This document shows, piece after piece, positions 36,204 through 44,938 of a stretch of DNA of 64,000 nucleotides. The stretch comes from Chryseobacterium oleae. GTDB taxonomy: Bacteria; Bacteroidota; Bacteroidia; Flavobacteriales; Weeksellaceae. The stretch lies in NCBI RefSeq assembly GCF_900115055.1, contig NZ_FOVD01000001.1, forward strand, positions 992,001-1,056,000. The letters run 5' to 3'. Each line of letters starts with the position of its first letter. Positions within the stretch are counted from its first letter, which is position 1. The translations under genes were made by a program, and so were the position numbers. Below the pieces are notes generated by a model. The model did not search any database, was not told where the DNA came from, and saw only the letters and a program-made list of their open reading frames with translations.

Positions 36204-36340
36204 ATTTTCCGCGTGAGGGATAGGAAGGGCGGGGCGAGGAACGAGCCGGTGCGGAATGAAATGGAGCACCGAAACGAAGTGAAGCCCTGGAATAGCCCGA
36301 CCGTTTTGCCCCGGCAGAGCCGGGGCAAACGGGCACGCCC
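36204..36340 (+). ncRNA. GC-rich structured element, possible Flavo-1-like RNA
   Basis: A strikingly GC-rich segment in AT-rich DNA, with nested pairing: an outer stem gcgtg (36211-36215) / cacgc (36334-36338); agggc (36226-36230) / gccct (36284-36288); cggtgc (36247-36252) / gcaccg (36266-36271); and a long hairpin gccccggc (36308-36315) / gccggggc (36319-36326) extended by flanking pairs. This closed multibranch arrangement, starting GCGTGAGGGAT, resembles what I remember of the Flavo-1 RNA motif (Rfam) of flavobacteria. I cannot run a covariance search, so the name is tentative. It lies between convergent-free spacer ends in the adh-ald gap. Confidence 0.5.
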
Positions 36341-36352
36341 TAATATTAAAAA

Positions 36353-37882
36353 TTAAAAGAAACCTAATTTGTTCTTGTTGTAAGAGATCAGCATATTTTT
36401 AGTCTGACGGTAGTGATCAAGCATCATTTTGTGATTTTCTCTACCGATTCCCGACTGCTTATACCCTCCGAAAGGTGCTCCCGCAGGATATGAGTGGTAC
36501 TGATTCACCCAAACTCTTCCCGCCTGAATCTGGCGCGGAACATTGTACAACTGGTGTGCATCTCTTGTCCAGACCCCTGCTCCAAGCCCGTAGATTGTAT
36601 CGTTGGCAATTTTTATCGCTTCTTCTTCATCTTTGAAAGTCGTAAATGCCAATACAGGTCCGAAAATTTCCTCCTGGAAGATTCTCATTCTATTATTCCC
36701 TTTGAAAATAGTCGGCTGGATATAGAATCCGTCTTCAAGATCTTCTCCTACATTGTTTACCTCACCACCAACAAGAACCTCAGCGCCTTCTTCTTTTCCA
36801 AGCTGGATGTAAGAAAGAATTTTATCTTTCTGGATCTGGGAAGCCTGAGCACCCATCATCACGGTTTTATCCAGTGGATTTCCTACTTTAATGGCTTTTA
36901 CTCTTTCGATTACTTTTTCAATAAATGCATCAGCAATATCTTCCTGAACCAACAGTCTTGAAGGACACGTACAGATCTCCCCCTGATTAAGGGCAAAAAG
37001 CACAGCTCCTTCAATTGCTTTATCGAGGAATGCATCATCCGCATCCATTACTGAGGTGAAGAAAACGTTTGGAGATTTCCCTCCTAACTCAAGGGTGACC
37101 GGGATGATATTTTCTGTGGCATATTGCATCACAAGACGTCCTGTAGCTGTAGAACCTGTGAATGCGGCTTTTGATACTTTAGGATTGGTTACCAAAGCTC
37201 TTCCAAGTTCAGCTCCGAAACCATTAACGATATTGATAACCCCTGCAGGCAATAAATCTCCGATGATCTCCATTAAAACCATAATGGAAACAGGAGTACT
37301 TTCTGCCGGTTTCAGCACTACGCAATTTCCTGCGGCTAAGGCCGGAGCCAGCTTCCATACGGCCATCAAAATCGGGAAATTCCAAGGAATGATTTGTGCG
37401 ATTACGCCCAGCGGTTCGTGAACGATCAGGGAAACGGTATCTTTATCGAGTTCGTTGTGAGAACCTTCTTCGGCTCGTACTACAGACGCAAAATATCTGA
37501 AATGGTCTACCGCAAGGGGTAAATCAGCGGCTAAAGTTTCTCTGACAGCCTTTCCGTTATCGATAGTTTCTACGATGGCAAGGTGCTCAAGATTCTGCTC
37601 TATCCGGTCTGCTATTTTATTCAGAATAATACTTCTCTCTGTAGAAGAGGTGTTTTTCCAGGTTTGAAATGCTTTGTCCGCAGCATTGACAGCCAGTTCC
37701 AGGTCTTCTTTGGATGAATGGGCTACCTGAGTGAAATTTTTCCCGTTAACCGGTGAAACGACATTGAAATACTGTCCGTTAACCGGAGGTGTGAATTTAC
37801 CGTCAATGTAATTATCATATTTGTTTTTGAATTCAGGCCACTGAAATGCGGTCTCTGATTTTGGTTCTGTAATTGTGCTCAT
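36353..37882 (-). CDS. Aldehyde dehydrogenase, acetaldehyde dehydrogenase type
   Basis: A 509-residue NAD(P)-dependent enzyme that oxidises aldehydes to carboxylates. The NAD region has PWNFP (166-170) and FTGSTATGR (241-249). Glu265 is in LELGGKSPN and the catalytic Cys304 in NQGEICTCPSR. The CTCPSR form is typical of the AldB/ExaC acetaldehyde dehydrogenases. The C-terminal ending has GGYKQSGIGRE. It is divergent from an AraC regulator gene, 178 bases away, and on the same strand as adhP and DUF779. Confidence 0.92.
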   Translation of the reverse strand: MSTITEPKSETAFQWPEFKNKYDNYIDGKFTPPVNGQYFNVVSPVNGKNFTQVAHSSKEDLELAVNAADKAFQTWKNTSSTERSIILNKIADRIEQNLEHLAIVETIDNGKAVRETLAADLPLAVDHFRYFASVVRAEEGSHNELDKDTVSLIVHEPLGVIAQIIPWNFPILMAVWKLAPALAAGNCVVLKPAESTPVSIMVLMEIIGDLLPAGVINIVNGFGAELGRALVTNPKVSKAAFTGSTATGRLVMQYATENIIPVTLELGGKSPNVFFTSVMDADDAFLDKAIEGAVLFALNQGEICTCPSRLLVQEDIADAFIEKVIERVKAIKVGNPLDKTVMMGAQASQIQKDKILSYIQLGKEEGAEVLVGGEVNNVGEDLEDGFYIQPTIFKGNNRMRIFQEEIFGPVLAFTTFKDEEEAIKIANDTIYGLGAGVWTRDAHQLYNVPRQIQAGRVWVNQYHSYPAGAPFGGYKQSGIGRENHKMMLDHYRQTKNMLISYNKNKLGFF

Positions 37883-38023
37883 ATTAGTAATTTTAATTTT
37901 TTCGTAATGCCAAGTTACATTTACAGATGAAAAACGGATAGCACAATCGTATAAAAAAACATCACAATAGTGCAGATGTTCAATTTTATAATTTTATTAA
38001 CAACAGTGTAGGTCTAAAATTTA

Positions 38024-38031
38024 TATATTTG
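38024..38031 (+). promoter_or_regulatory. -7 box of the AraC regulator gene
   Basis: TATATTTG fits TAnnTTTG. It lies before an in-frame TTG at 38037 and 29 bases before the ATG at 38061, which favours the ATG. Confidence 0.55.
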
Positions 38032-38060
38032 AGTGATTGGGTTTTACAAAATGTTTAGAA

Positions 38061-38993
38061 ATGAATAACAATAATAAATTTTTATTAAATACTCCTGAAT
38101 TGAAGAAGGAAAGCCAGTTATTGAACCTTGTTGAAAACCAGACAAAATTCAATCTAAACAACTGTGAGTTCAGCATATACGAAACGCATAAAGCGGCTTT
38201 TGGTGTCAAACTTCATTTTGAAAACATTGCTTTTACGGCTATGCTGAGAGGCAAAAAGCACATGAAACTGGATAATAAAACGGGGTATTTTGATTATTTT
38301 CCAGGAGAAAGTGTTCTGGTAGCCCCCGGCGAAACCATGGTCATCGATTTTCCTGAAGCAGATGAAGCCCCAACTCAATGCATTTCTTTAAGTCTTAATC
38401 CTGATTTTATAGAGGATTCCCTTAATTATTTAAATTATACCCTTCCTAAAGTGGATGAAACTTCACAATGGAATATCCAGTTGGATGAATTTTTTCTCTT
38501 TAATAATCAGTCCTTAACTTCTGCGACCAACAACATCATGAGAATTGCTATGGATGATAATTCCCAAAAGGATATCATGGCAGATTTCGCTTTGAAAGAA
38601 CTGTTAATCAGGCTTATGCAAACTCAGGCCAGAAGTATGGTAGAAAAGAATATCGCTAAGAATAAATCCAGAATAGGTTTTGCCGTAGATTATATCAGAA
38701 AAAACCTCCATCAAAAGCTGTCCATCGACAGTATGGCCAAACTGGCTTATGTAAGCAAATCTAACTTCTTTAAAATGTTCAAAGACGAATTGGGAACTTC
38801 CCCGAATGATTTTATCTTACAGGAAAGAATCAACCGGGCAAAGGAATTGCTCGCGGGGCAGAACAGCATTAAGGAAACGGCGTATCAAACTGGTTTTTCG
38901 GACACGAATTATTTTACGAGGGTGTTTAAGCAGCTGGTGGGTGTGACGCCTAAGAGTTATCAGATGAAGGTTGTGTTTGCCAAGGAGTATTGA
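38061..38993 (+). CDS. AraC-family regulator beside the aldehyde dehydrogenase gene
   Basis: 310 residues from the ATG of MNNNNKFLLN; the TTG at 38037 adds eight residues but would sit at the transcription start. The N-terminal domain (about 20-190) has the AraC_N layout. The DNA-binding domain has LSIDSMAKLAYVSKSNFFKM and IKETAYQTGFSDTNYFTRVF, and ends GVTPKSYQ. It is divergent from the aldehyde dehydrogenase gene and most likely activates it in response to an alcohol or aldehyde; this is inferred from position. Confidence 0.85.
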   Translation: MNNNNKFLLNTPELKKESQLLNLVENQTKFNLNNCEFSIYETHKAAFGVKLHFENIAFTAMLRGKKHMKLDNKTGYFDYFPGESVLVAPGETMVIDFPEADEAPTQCISLSLNPDFIEDSLNYLNYTLPKVDETSQWNIQLDEFFLFNNQSLTSATNNIMRIAMDDNSQKDIMADFALKELLIRLMQTQARSMVEKNIAKNKSRIGFAVDYIRKNLHQKLSIDSMAKLAYVSKSNFFKMFKDELGTSPNDFILQERINRAKELLAGQNSIKETAYQTGFSDTNYFTRVFKQLVGVTPKSYQMKVVFAKEY

Positions 38994-39027
38994 GAGGCTG
39001 GTTGAATTTTAAAATCTTTATTATAAA

Positions 39028-39056
39028 ATAAAAAAGCCCTGAAAAACAGGGCTTTG
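39028..39056 (-). terminator. Bidirectional terminator between the AraC and SusD genes
   Basis: Stem aaagccctg / cagggcttt with an AAAAA loop; T-rich tracts on both strands. It serves convergent genes. Confidence 0.8.
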
Positions 39057-39079
39057 GTTTTTAATATTTGCTTATAATT

Positions 39080-40528
39080 TTAATATCCTGGGTTTTGTTG
39101 AATACCTGAATTTACATTAATGGCTCCTATCGGAATTGGCCATTGCCATTTATTACTGGTTGAAGCCAGATTCAAAGTTGGAGATGGAGTTCCAGAACCT
39201 GTACTCAATGCTCCTTGGTTTGGCCTGCTCAGATTTAGCCCTAACCTTTTCAAAGTATACCATCTGTCTGCTTCACCCATTAATTCTAGCCTTCTTTCTT
39301 TTTGTATTTCATCCCATAATGAAATACCTGTCAAATTTAAAGGTGTGTAATTAGTGTATCTCGCCTGTTTTAATGTATTAAGTAATTCCAAAGCTCTTAA
39401 CGGATTAGTAGTAAAAGCAGCTTCTGCACCGTTAAGATAAACTTCAGCAGTTCGAAGATATTTATAATTTACTACATTGGGTAAAGATCCTCTTGTATTA
39501 TACTTGATCACATTGATGTAACTTTGTCCAGAATATGAACTTACCTGAAAATAAGTATTCTTTCTTATATCTGTCGCAGTATATAAATCATAGAAACTTT
39601 TATACACTACATATTCTGATCTTATAGCCCCTGATACAATCTGATTATACGAAACACCAGTAGTAACTCTTTCTGCATCTGAGTTCAGGATTTCAAATAA
39701 AGTTCCATCCTGCTCTGTGCTATTCCACACTTTAGGAAATTTCTCAATTGTTCCTACGCTTGGAGACGATGCTATCGACTCTTCAGCTGCTGCCAATGCC
39801 TTTACCTTATCTCCTTTAAATAAATATACTCTTGATAATAAACCTGCTACTGCTGCTTTATTTAATCGTCCTTTGGTAAATGGTGCTGGTGTATCATTTC
39901 CAGTAGGAATATTGGCTTTCGCAAATTCTAAATCACTGATTATTTTATCATAAACCTGAGCAACTGTCAGATTTCTTGTAACAGGATCATTAGAGGTTGT
40001 TGTCATGTAAGCAATTCCCAAAGCATTGTTTGCATCTGGTGATTGGGTAGGGATTTTACAATATGCTCTAGCAATATCAAAATGGATAATCCCCCTTAAA
40101 GCCCTAGCCTCAGCTTCTACCTGAAGTGATTGCGAAGGGGAAAGAATATTTTTATTAAGGTTCTCCAAAACAAAATTAGCTCTGGAAATTGCAAAATATC
40201 CTGTACTATATAAAGCAGTAGTTTGCCCATCATCAGGCCCAAATTCCAACAACCATGCTCTGGTATTGGTTAATCTCCCTGTTGGACTCTGAATCAAATT
40301 ATCAGAAGCTAAATCAGCCATAATATTCTGATTTCCTGCATCTCCAGAAAAATATCCTGAACCCTTCAAATTATCGTAAATGCCATCTAAAGCAAATCTG
40401 TAATCTGTAGCTGTTTTAAAGGCTGCATCTACAAAAGTATTGGTATTTGAATATTGATCCAGATCCCTATCACAAGATATCGATGATAAAAGAACTAAAG
40501 TTAAGCTTGATATGATTAATTTCTTCAT
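39080..40528 (-). CDS. SusD/RagB-family outer-membrane lipoprotein
   Basis: 482 residues with lipobox SSISC (Cys19). SusD features: an early helical region (ALDGIYDNLKGSGYFS), TPR-like helices with ARALRGIIHFDIARAYCKIP, and a C-terminal LWDEIQKERRLELMGEADRWYTLKRLG followed by WPIP near the end. SusD proteins cap the TonB-linked SusC channel and bind the nutrient at the cell surface. The gene starts 11 bases after the SusC stop, the normal order. No glycanase is next to the pair, so the ligand is unknown. Confidence 0.92.
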   Translation of the reverse strand: MKKLIISSLTLVLLSSISCDRDLDQYSNTNTFVDAAFKTATDYRFALDGIYDNLKGSGYFSGDAGNQNIMADLASDNLIQSPTGRLTNTRAWLLEFGPDDGQTTALYSTGYFAISRANFVLENLNKNILSPSQSLQVEAEARALRGIIHFDIARAYCKIPTQSPDANNALGIAYMTTTSNDPVTRNLTVAQVYDKIISDLEFAKANIPTGNDTPAPFTKGRLNKAAVAGLLSRVYLFKGDKVKALAAAEESIASSPSVGTIEKFPKVWNSTEQDGTLFEILNSDAERVTTGVSYNQIVSGAIRSEYVVYKSFYDLYTATDIRKNTYFQVSSYSGQSYINVIKYNTRGSLPNVVNYKYLRTAEVYLNGAEAAFTTNPLRALELLNTLKQARYTNYTPLNLTGISLWDEIQKERRLELMGEADRWYTLKRLGLNLSRPNQGALSTGSGTPSPTLNLASTSNKWQWPIPIGAINVNSGIQQNPGY

Positions 40529-40539
40529 TTTTTATTTTT

Positions 40540-43380
40540 TTAAAATTCTACTTGAACACCAAACATAAATTGTCTGACAGCCGGATAGCTAAACAATGCG
40601 TAAGATCCTGGAACATAAATTTGTCCGGCTCCCAACTGGCTTTCTCCAGATCCTACAGCCACTTCAGGGTCGCCTTTGAAACCTGTCCAGGTTAATAAGT
40701 TCTGACCTTGCACATATACCCTAATTGAATTTACCGGCACACTATCACCCAAGAATTTTTTATTGAAAGTATACCCCACCATTAATGCCCGAAATCTAAG
40801 GTAATCTGACTTTTCTAAAAATTGATCAGATGATCTAAGTCCTACTGTAGTTGGCTTTGGAAGAACATTCGTATCTCCTGGGCTTCTCCAATAGTTAAGT
40901 GCTTCCACACTCATATTATTAGCCCTTGAAGAAGAACTCTGTAAAATTTGTGATTGATAATTATAAGTATAAGCCCCTGTTTTAAATGTAAAATCTGCGG
41001 ATAAATCGAATCCATACGCTTCTACGCTAAGGCCAAAACCACCAAAGAATTTAGGATTAGGACTTTTATTAGTAATATCTTTGATGTCTGTAGTAGCATT
41101 ATATACATCAGTAGCAGTTCTTCCATTAATCGTATAAAAATTTTCACCAGCATTTGGAGTTGTTCTATCTGTATAATACAGTGCTTTCCCATCAGAAGAA
41201 TTTACACCCGCATACTCAACCAACCTGTAAAAAAATGGAGTTTCACCAACTTTAAGTGCAGTTTCGTCTAAGTTTCTTTGTGTACTCACTCCATCAAGAG
41301 AAGTTACCTTAGCTCTTTGCCAAGAAGCATTTCCTTTAAGAGAAACTCGTAGATTTTCTTTTCTTATAACATCAAACGTAAATTCAGTTTCCACACCTTC
41401 AGTGCGCATATCACCTAGGTTTTTATAAATAGAATATTTTCCAGATTCATATGGCAGTGGCAATAGTTGGATAAAATCATTTCGATCTGAACGGTAAACC
41501 TCTACTGCTCCTCTAAATCTACTCTTTAAAAATGCAAGATCTATCCCAAGGTTAGTCGTTTTATTAGTTTCCCATTTGATATCCGGATTTCCTGCAATAG
41601 TAGTCGGAGCCATTGTTGCCCCACTTCCGTAATCTCCATAATTCACATACCCTACGTTCGAATAATTTGGAATATTTCTATCGTTACCTGCTATACCATA
41701 TGATGCCCGGAGTTTAAGATCATTTAAAATTCCTCCGCTAAGAAAATCTTCTTTTCCAATATTCCATGCTATACTACTACTCCAAAAAAGTCCTGACTTA
41801 TTGTTAGCTCCGAATTTTGAGCTATTATCCTGACGAATAGATCCCGTTAATAAATATTTCTTTTTATAGTTATATTCAAACAAGCCTAATAAAGAAAACA
41901 ATGTTCCTCTCACCTTATCTCCAGTAAAAGTATTTTTATCTGATGGAATAGTATTGGAAGGAGCATCAGAGTTGGGGTTTTTATAATTTGTTCCACTTGC
42001 AGCAATGTTCTCTGTAAACTCATTATTAAATTCTACTACCCCCGTAGCAGCAATAAAATGATCATTCAATTGCTTTTTGAAATCTATTCTATTTCCGTAA
42101 ATATAATTGAATGAATAAAAAGTTGTTTTTCTAAGAGTTCCTAATCCCCCGGCACCATTCACTATTACATCCAACTGAGACCCTCTTTTCAGATCATTGG
42201 TATTTACCAGATTATCATATAAAGTATTAAAATACATCCTGTATGATAAGGCATCATTGAATTTATATTCACCAAAAATATTTCCGCTTGCCCTTAACCG
42301 TTGCTCGAAATCAACATTATTTCTTATGGCTTCAATAATATTGAAGCCTTGTCTTAAATTATAATTATACGAACCATCTGCATTATATACTGGCTCAAAT
42401 GGATTGTATCTATACATACTCCCAAATGGGCTTTGTGCATTATTTCTATCCCTGATATTCTGTGTATACTGATAGGCAACCCCAAGATCCAAACCAACTT
42501 TTATCTTGTCACTAAGATTATTCTCAAAGTTAAAACGTCCGGTATAACGATCTAAACCATTAATATCTCGTACAATTCCATCATCTTTATCGTAACCCAA
42601 TGAATAATAAAATTTATTTTTATCACTTCCCCCTCTTGCTGAAAATATATAACTTTGCAGAGAAGATGTTCTCAAGATATCTTTCTGCCAGTCATGATCC
42701 TGCTTTAATAATGCTTCTTCCTGAGCTGCTGTATAATTAGGCAGTCCGGATAAACCCAAAGCCTTCACCTCCCTTTCATACTGTAATTTTTGGGAGGAAT
42801 TCATCATTTCAAAATTTAATTCCTTATCAGAAATCTTTTTCGAAAACCCCATTCTGCTTTCAAATGAATACTGTGTTTTACCATTTCGTCCTCTTTTTGT
42901 AGTTATAACAATAACACCATTAGCACCTCTAGAACCAAACTGAGCGGTTCCTGCAGCATCTTTTAGTATTACTACATTTTCAATATCATTAGGATTTACA
43001 GCATTAAACTGCCTTGAAGTCATATAAATTCCATCTACTACATATAGAGCTTCCGAATTCCCGGTAAATCCGGAGATTCCACGGATATTAATTTCTGCCG
43101 TTGCCCCAGGCTGCCCGTTTCTAGCCTGAACAAATACACCGGATGCACGGCCTTGCAGCATATTTCCGACTGAGGTTGTTGGAGTTTGGGTCTTTAATTC
43201 TTCAGCAGTAACTACAGATTGAGATTGTGCTATTTCATCTTTTGTTTTTCTTTGATAACCCGTTACCACCACCTCATCAATCTCTCCCCGAATGGTGTCA
43301 TTCTTCGCTTTCTGCGCCGAAATAGCCTGTCCTATAAAGAACAAAGCCCCTGCACTTAACACACGTAATTTTACATTCAT
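40540..43380 (-). CDS. SusC/RagA-family TonB-linked outer-membrane transporter
   Basis: 946 residues. A signal peptide (cut near QAISAQ) is followed almost at once by the plug domain, DEVVVTGYQRKTKDE, then the SusC plug signature YVVDGIYMTS and GSRGANGVIVITTKRG, and a 22-strand barrel ending FMFGVQVEF. The usual N-terminal carboxypeptidase-like (CarboxypepD_reg) domain of SusC proteins is absent. It works with the adjacent SusD to take up a glycan or peptide. No ECF sigma/anti-sigma pair is near, so the control of this pair cannot be read here. Confidence 0.92.
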   Translation of the reverse strand: MNVKLRVLSAGALFFIGQAISAQKAKNDTIRGEIDEVVVTGYQRKTKDEIAQSQSVVTAEELKTQTPTTSVGNMLQGRASGVFVQARNGQPGATAEINIRGISGFTGNSEALYVVDGIYMTSRQFNAVNPNDIENVVILKDAAGTAQFGSRGANGVIVITTKRGRNGKTQYSFESRMGFSKKISDKELNFEMMNSSQKLQYEREVKALGLSGLPNYTAAQEEALLKQDHDWQKDILRTSSLQSYIFSARGGSDKNKFYYSLGYDKDDGIVRDINGLDRYTGRFNFENNLSDKIKVGLDLGVAYQYTQNIRDRNNAQSPFGSMYRYNPFEPVYNADGSYNYNLRQGFNIIEAIRNNVDFEQRLRASGNIFGEYKFNDALSYRMYFNTLYDNLVNTNDLKRGSQLDVIVNGAGGLGTLRKTTFYSFNYIYGNRIDFKKQLNDHFIAATGVVEFNNEFTENIAASGTNYKNPNSDAPSNTIPSDKNTFTGDKVRGTLFSLLGLFEYNYKKKYLLTGSIRQDNSSKFGANNKSGLFWSSSIAWNIGKEDFLSGGILNDLKLRASYGIAGNDRNIPNYSNVGYVNYGDYGSGATMAPTTIAGNPDIKWETNKTTNLGIDLAFLKSRFRGAVEVYRSDRNDFIQLLPLPYESGKYSIYKNLGDMRTEGVETEFTFDVIRKENLRVSLKGNASWQRAKVTSLDGVSTQRNLDETALKVGETPFFYRLVEYAGVNSSDGKALYYTDRTTPNAGENFYTINGRTATDVYNATTDIKDITNKSPNPKFFGGFGLSVEAYGFDLSADFTFKTGAYTYNYQSQILQSSSSRANNMSVEALNYWRSPGDTNVLPKPTTVGLRSSDQFLEKSDYLRFRALMVGYTFNKKFLGDSVPVNSIRVYVQGQNLLTWTGFKGDPEVAVGSGESQLGAGQIYVPGSYALFSYPAVRQFMFGVQVEF

Positions 43381-43910
43381 GTTTTTAATTTTAGCATTTA
43401 GAGAGCAAATATGTTAATAAAGCTTAACAATATCAAAATTCAAAACACTGAAATACAAACAGATACAACGCATTAATTTAATTGAAAAATAAGTAAAATA
43501 GTTTTTTTTAAAAGTATTTACATTGAAAAAATAAAAAATAATCTAAGAAAAACGATTTGATAGAAATTTTAATTAGAGAAAAAAAATTCATCACAATTAA
43601 ACAAAATCTACAAAAGGATAAATAATATAAATGACAATTGAAATTATTAACAAATAAAATAAAGATTCTATTTTAACAATTCGTAAACAAAATCAAGCCT
43701 TACCGTATAATTTCCTCAAAAAATACACCATAAAACACTAAAAAAGAAAAACCATCTCTAATGAAAAGCATTTTTTTATGATTAATTAAGAATAAAATAA
43801 TAGTCAATTCAATAAGTTAATGAACATATTTTGCATAAAAAGGACTTTTAATACAACCACAGACTTGGTACAAACGGAAGATTGTTTTAAATTTATTTGC
43901 AAATACATCT
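43381..43910. other. 530-bp AT-rich intergenic region
   Basis: Very AT-rich spacer between the divergent SusC and esterase genes. On the SusC side there is a near-consensus -7 (CATATTTG on the minus strand, about 43404-43412). I see no ORF, hairpin or repeat. Confidence 0.5.
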
Positions 43911-44849
43911 ATGAGAACCTTCATTATCTTTACCATTTTATTATTAACCGGAAGCAGATATGCAGCCCAGAATCAGGAAAATAAGTTTCAGATTTCAAAA
44001 GATTCAGAGCAAATTCCTTTGTGGACAAATGATATGCCTGATGGATCCGGACCGCAAGGAGCAGAAATCATAACTGCCAAAGGATCCGTTACCAACATTT
44101 CAAATCCCAGATTGATTGTTCACCAACCTTCCAATCCCAACGGAACGGCCATTTTAGTGATCAGCGGAGGCGGATATGCTCATATTGAAATGGGTAAAGA
44201 AAGCACTCCAACCGCCAACTGGCTTCAATCTGCAGGGATAACGGCTTTCGAACTTATCTACAGGCTCCCTTCAGAAAACTGGAAAACCACCAATGTTCCT
44301 TTTGAAGATGCCCAACGGGCGATGCGCATGGTCCGAAGTCTTGCCAAAAAGTATAAAATCGATGCCAATAAAGTTGGAATCCTGGGATTTTCTGCAGGCG
44401 GTCATTTAGCCGGATTCATTTCAGCTCAGCCAGATAAAAAGCTTTATAAACCGATTGATAAAATAGATTCTTTATCAGCGAGACCGGATTTTGCCGGACT
44501 TATCTATCCTGTCGTTTCTATGCTTCCTCCCAATGATAAAACCCATTCAAGGAAAAGTATTCTTGGAGAAAATCCATCTGGGGTAGAAGAAGCTGCATTT
44601 TCTGTAGAAAAACTGGTAAGTTCCAATATGCCCGTTACATTTTTAGCACAAGCTATGGATGATCCTATCTCTTCTATTGATAACAGTTTGCTGTTATATT
44701 CAGCTCTAAAGAAGGTGAACGTAAAAACTGAAATGCATCTTTTTCCAACCGGTGGTCACGGCTGGGGATTAGGTAAAAAAGGAAGCCCTACAACTGCATG
44801 GCCTGAACTTTTTAAAACCTGGATGAAGAATAATAGTTTTTGGAAATAG
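43911..44849 (+). CDS. Secreted alpha/beta hydrolase, carbohydrate-esterase-like
   Basis: 312 residues with a signal peptide (cut near SRYAAQ). The oxyanion motif is VISGGGYAHIEMG (Gly86-88) and the nucleophile is Ser161 in GFSAGGHLAG; a His lies in PTGGHGWGLG. This HGGG/BD-FAE-like layout occurs in esterases that remove acetyl or feruloyl groups from plant glycans. It is divergent from the SusC/SusD pair and may process the same ligand; that is inference. It has no lipobox and no T9SS domain, so it is periplasmic. Confidence 0.85.
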   Translation: MRTFIIFTILLLTGSRYAAQNQENKFQISKDSEQIPLWTNDMPDGSGPQGAEIITAKGSVTNISNPRLIVHQPSNPNGTAILVISGGGYAHIEMGKESTPTANWLQSAGITAFELIYRLPSENWKTTNVPFEDAQRAMRMVRSLAKKYKIDANKVGILGFSAGGHLAGFISAQPDKKLYKPIDKIDSLSARPDFAGLIYPVVSMLPPNDKTHSRKSILGENPSGVEEAAFSVEKLVSSNMPVTFLAQAMDDPISSIDNSLLLYSALKKVNVKTEMHLFPTGGHGWGLGKKGSPTTAWPELFKTWMKNNSFWK

Positions 44850-44938
44850 AGGTGAAAGGAAGTCTGAGGATGAAAGAGAGAAGATCTGGAGAAATACCCT
44901 TGCCAAGGTTTAAAGCCATGGCAAGGATAAACAAGTTA

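Larger units (their letters stand above)
35943..36352. other. 410-bp spacer with repeats and a GC-rich structured element
   Basis: Between the adh start and the ald stop. Two copies of the TTGCGAAGCAAAATTGAC repeat (36019-36056 and 36112-36149) are followed by the GC-rich folded element at 36204-36340. The 120-codon frame 35994-36356 running through both is not credible as a gene. Confidence 0.65.

Noticed and set aside
35994..36356. 120-codon plus-strand ORF
   Set aside because: It runs through the tandem repeats and the GC-rich folded element and shows no domain-like composition; the repeat of SKIDFS only reflects the DNA repeat.
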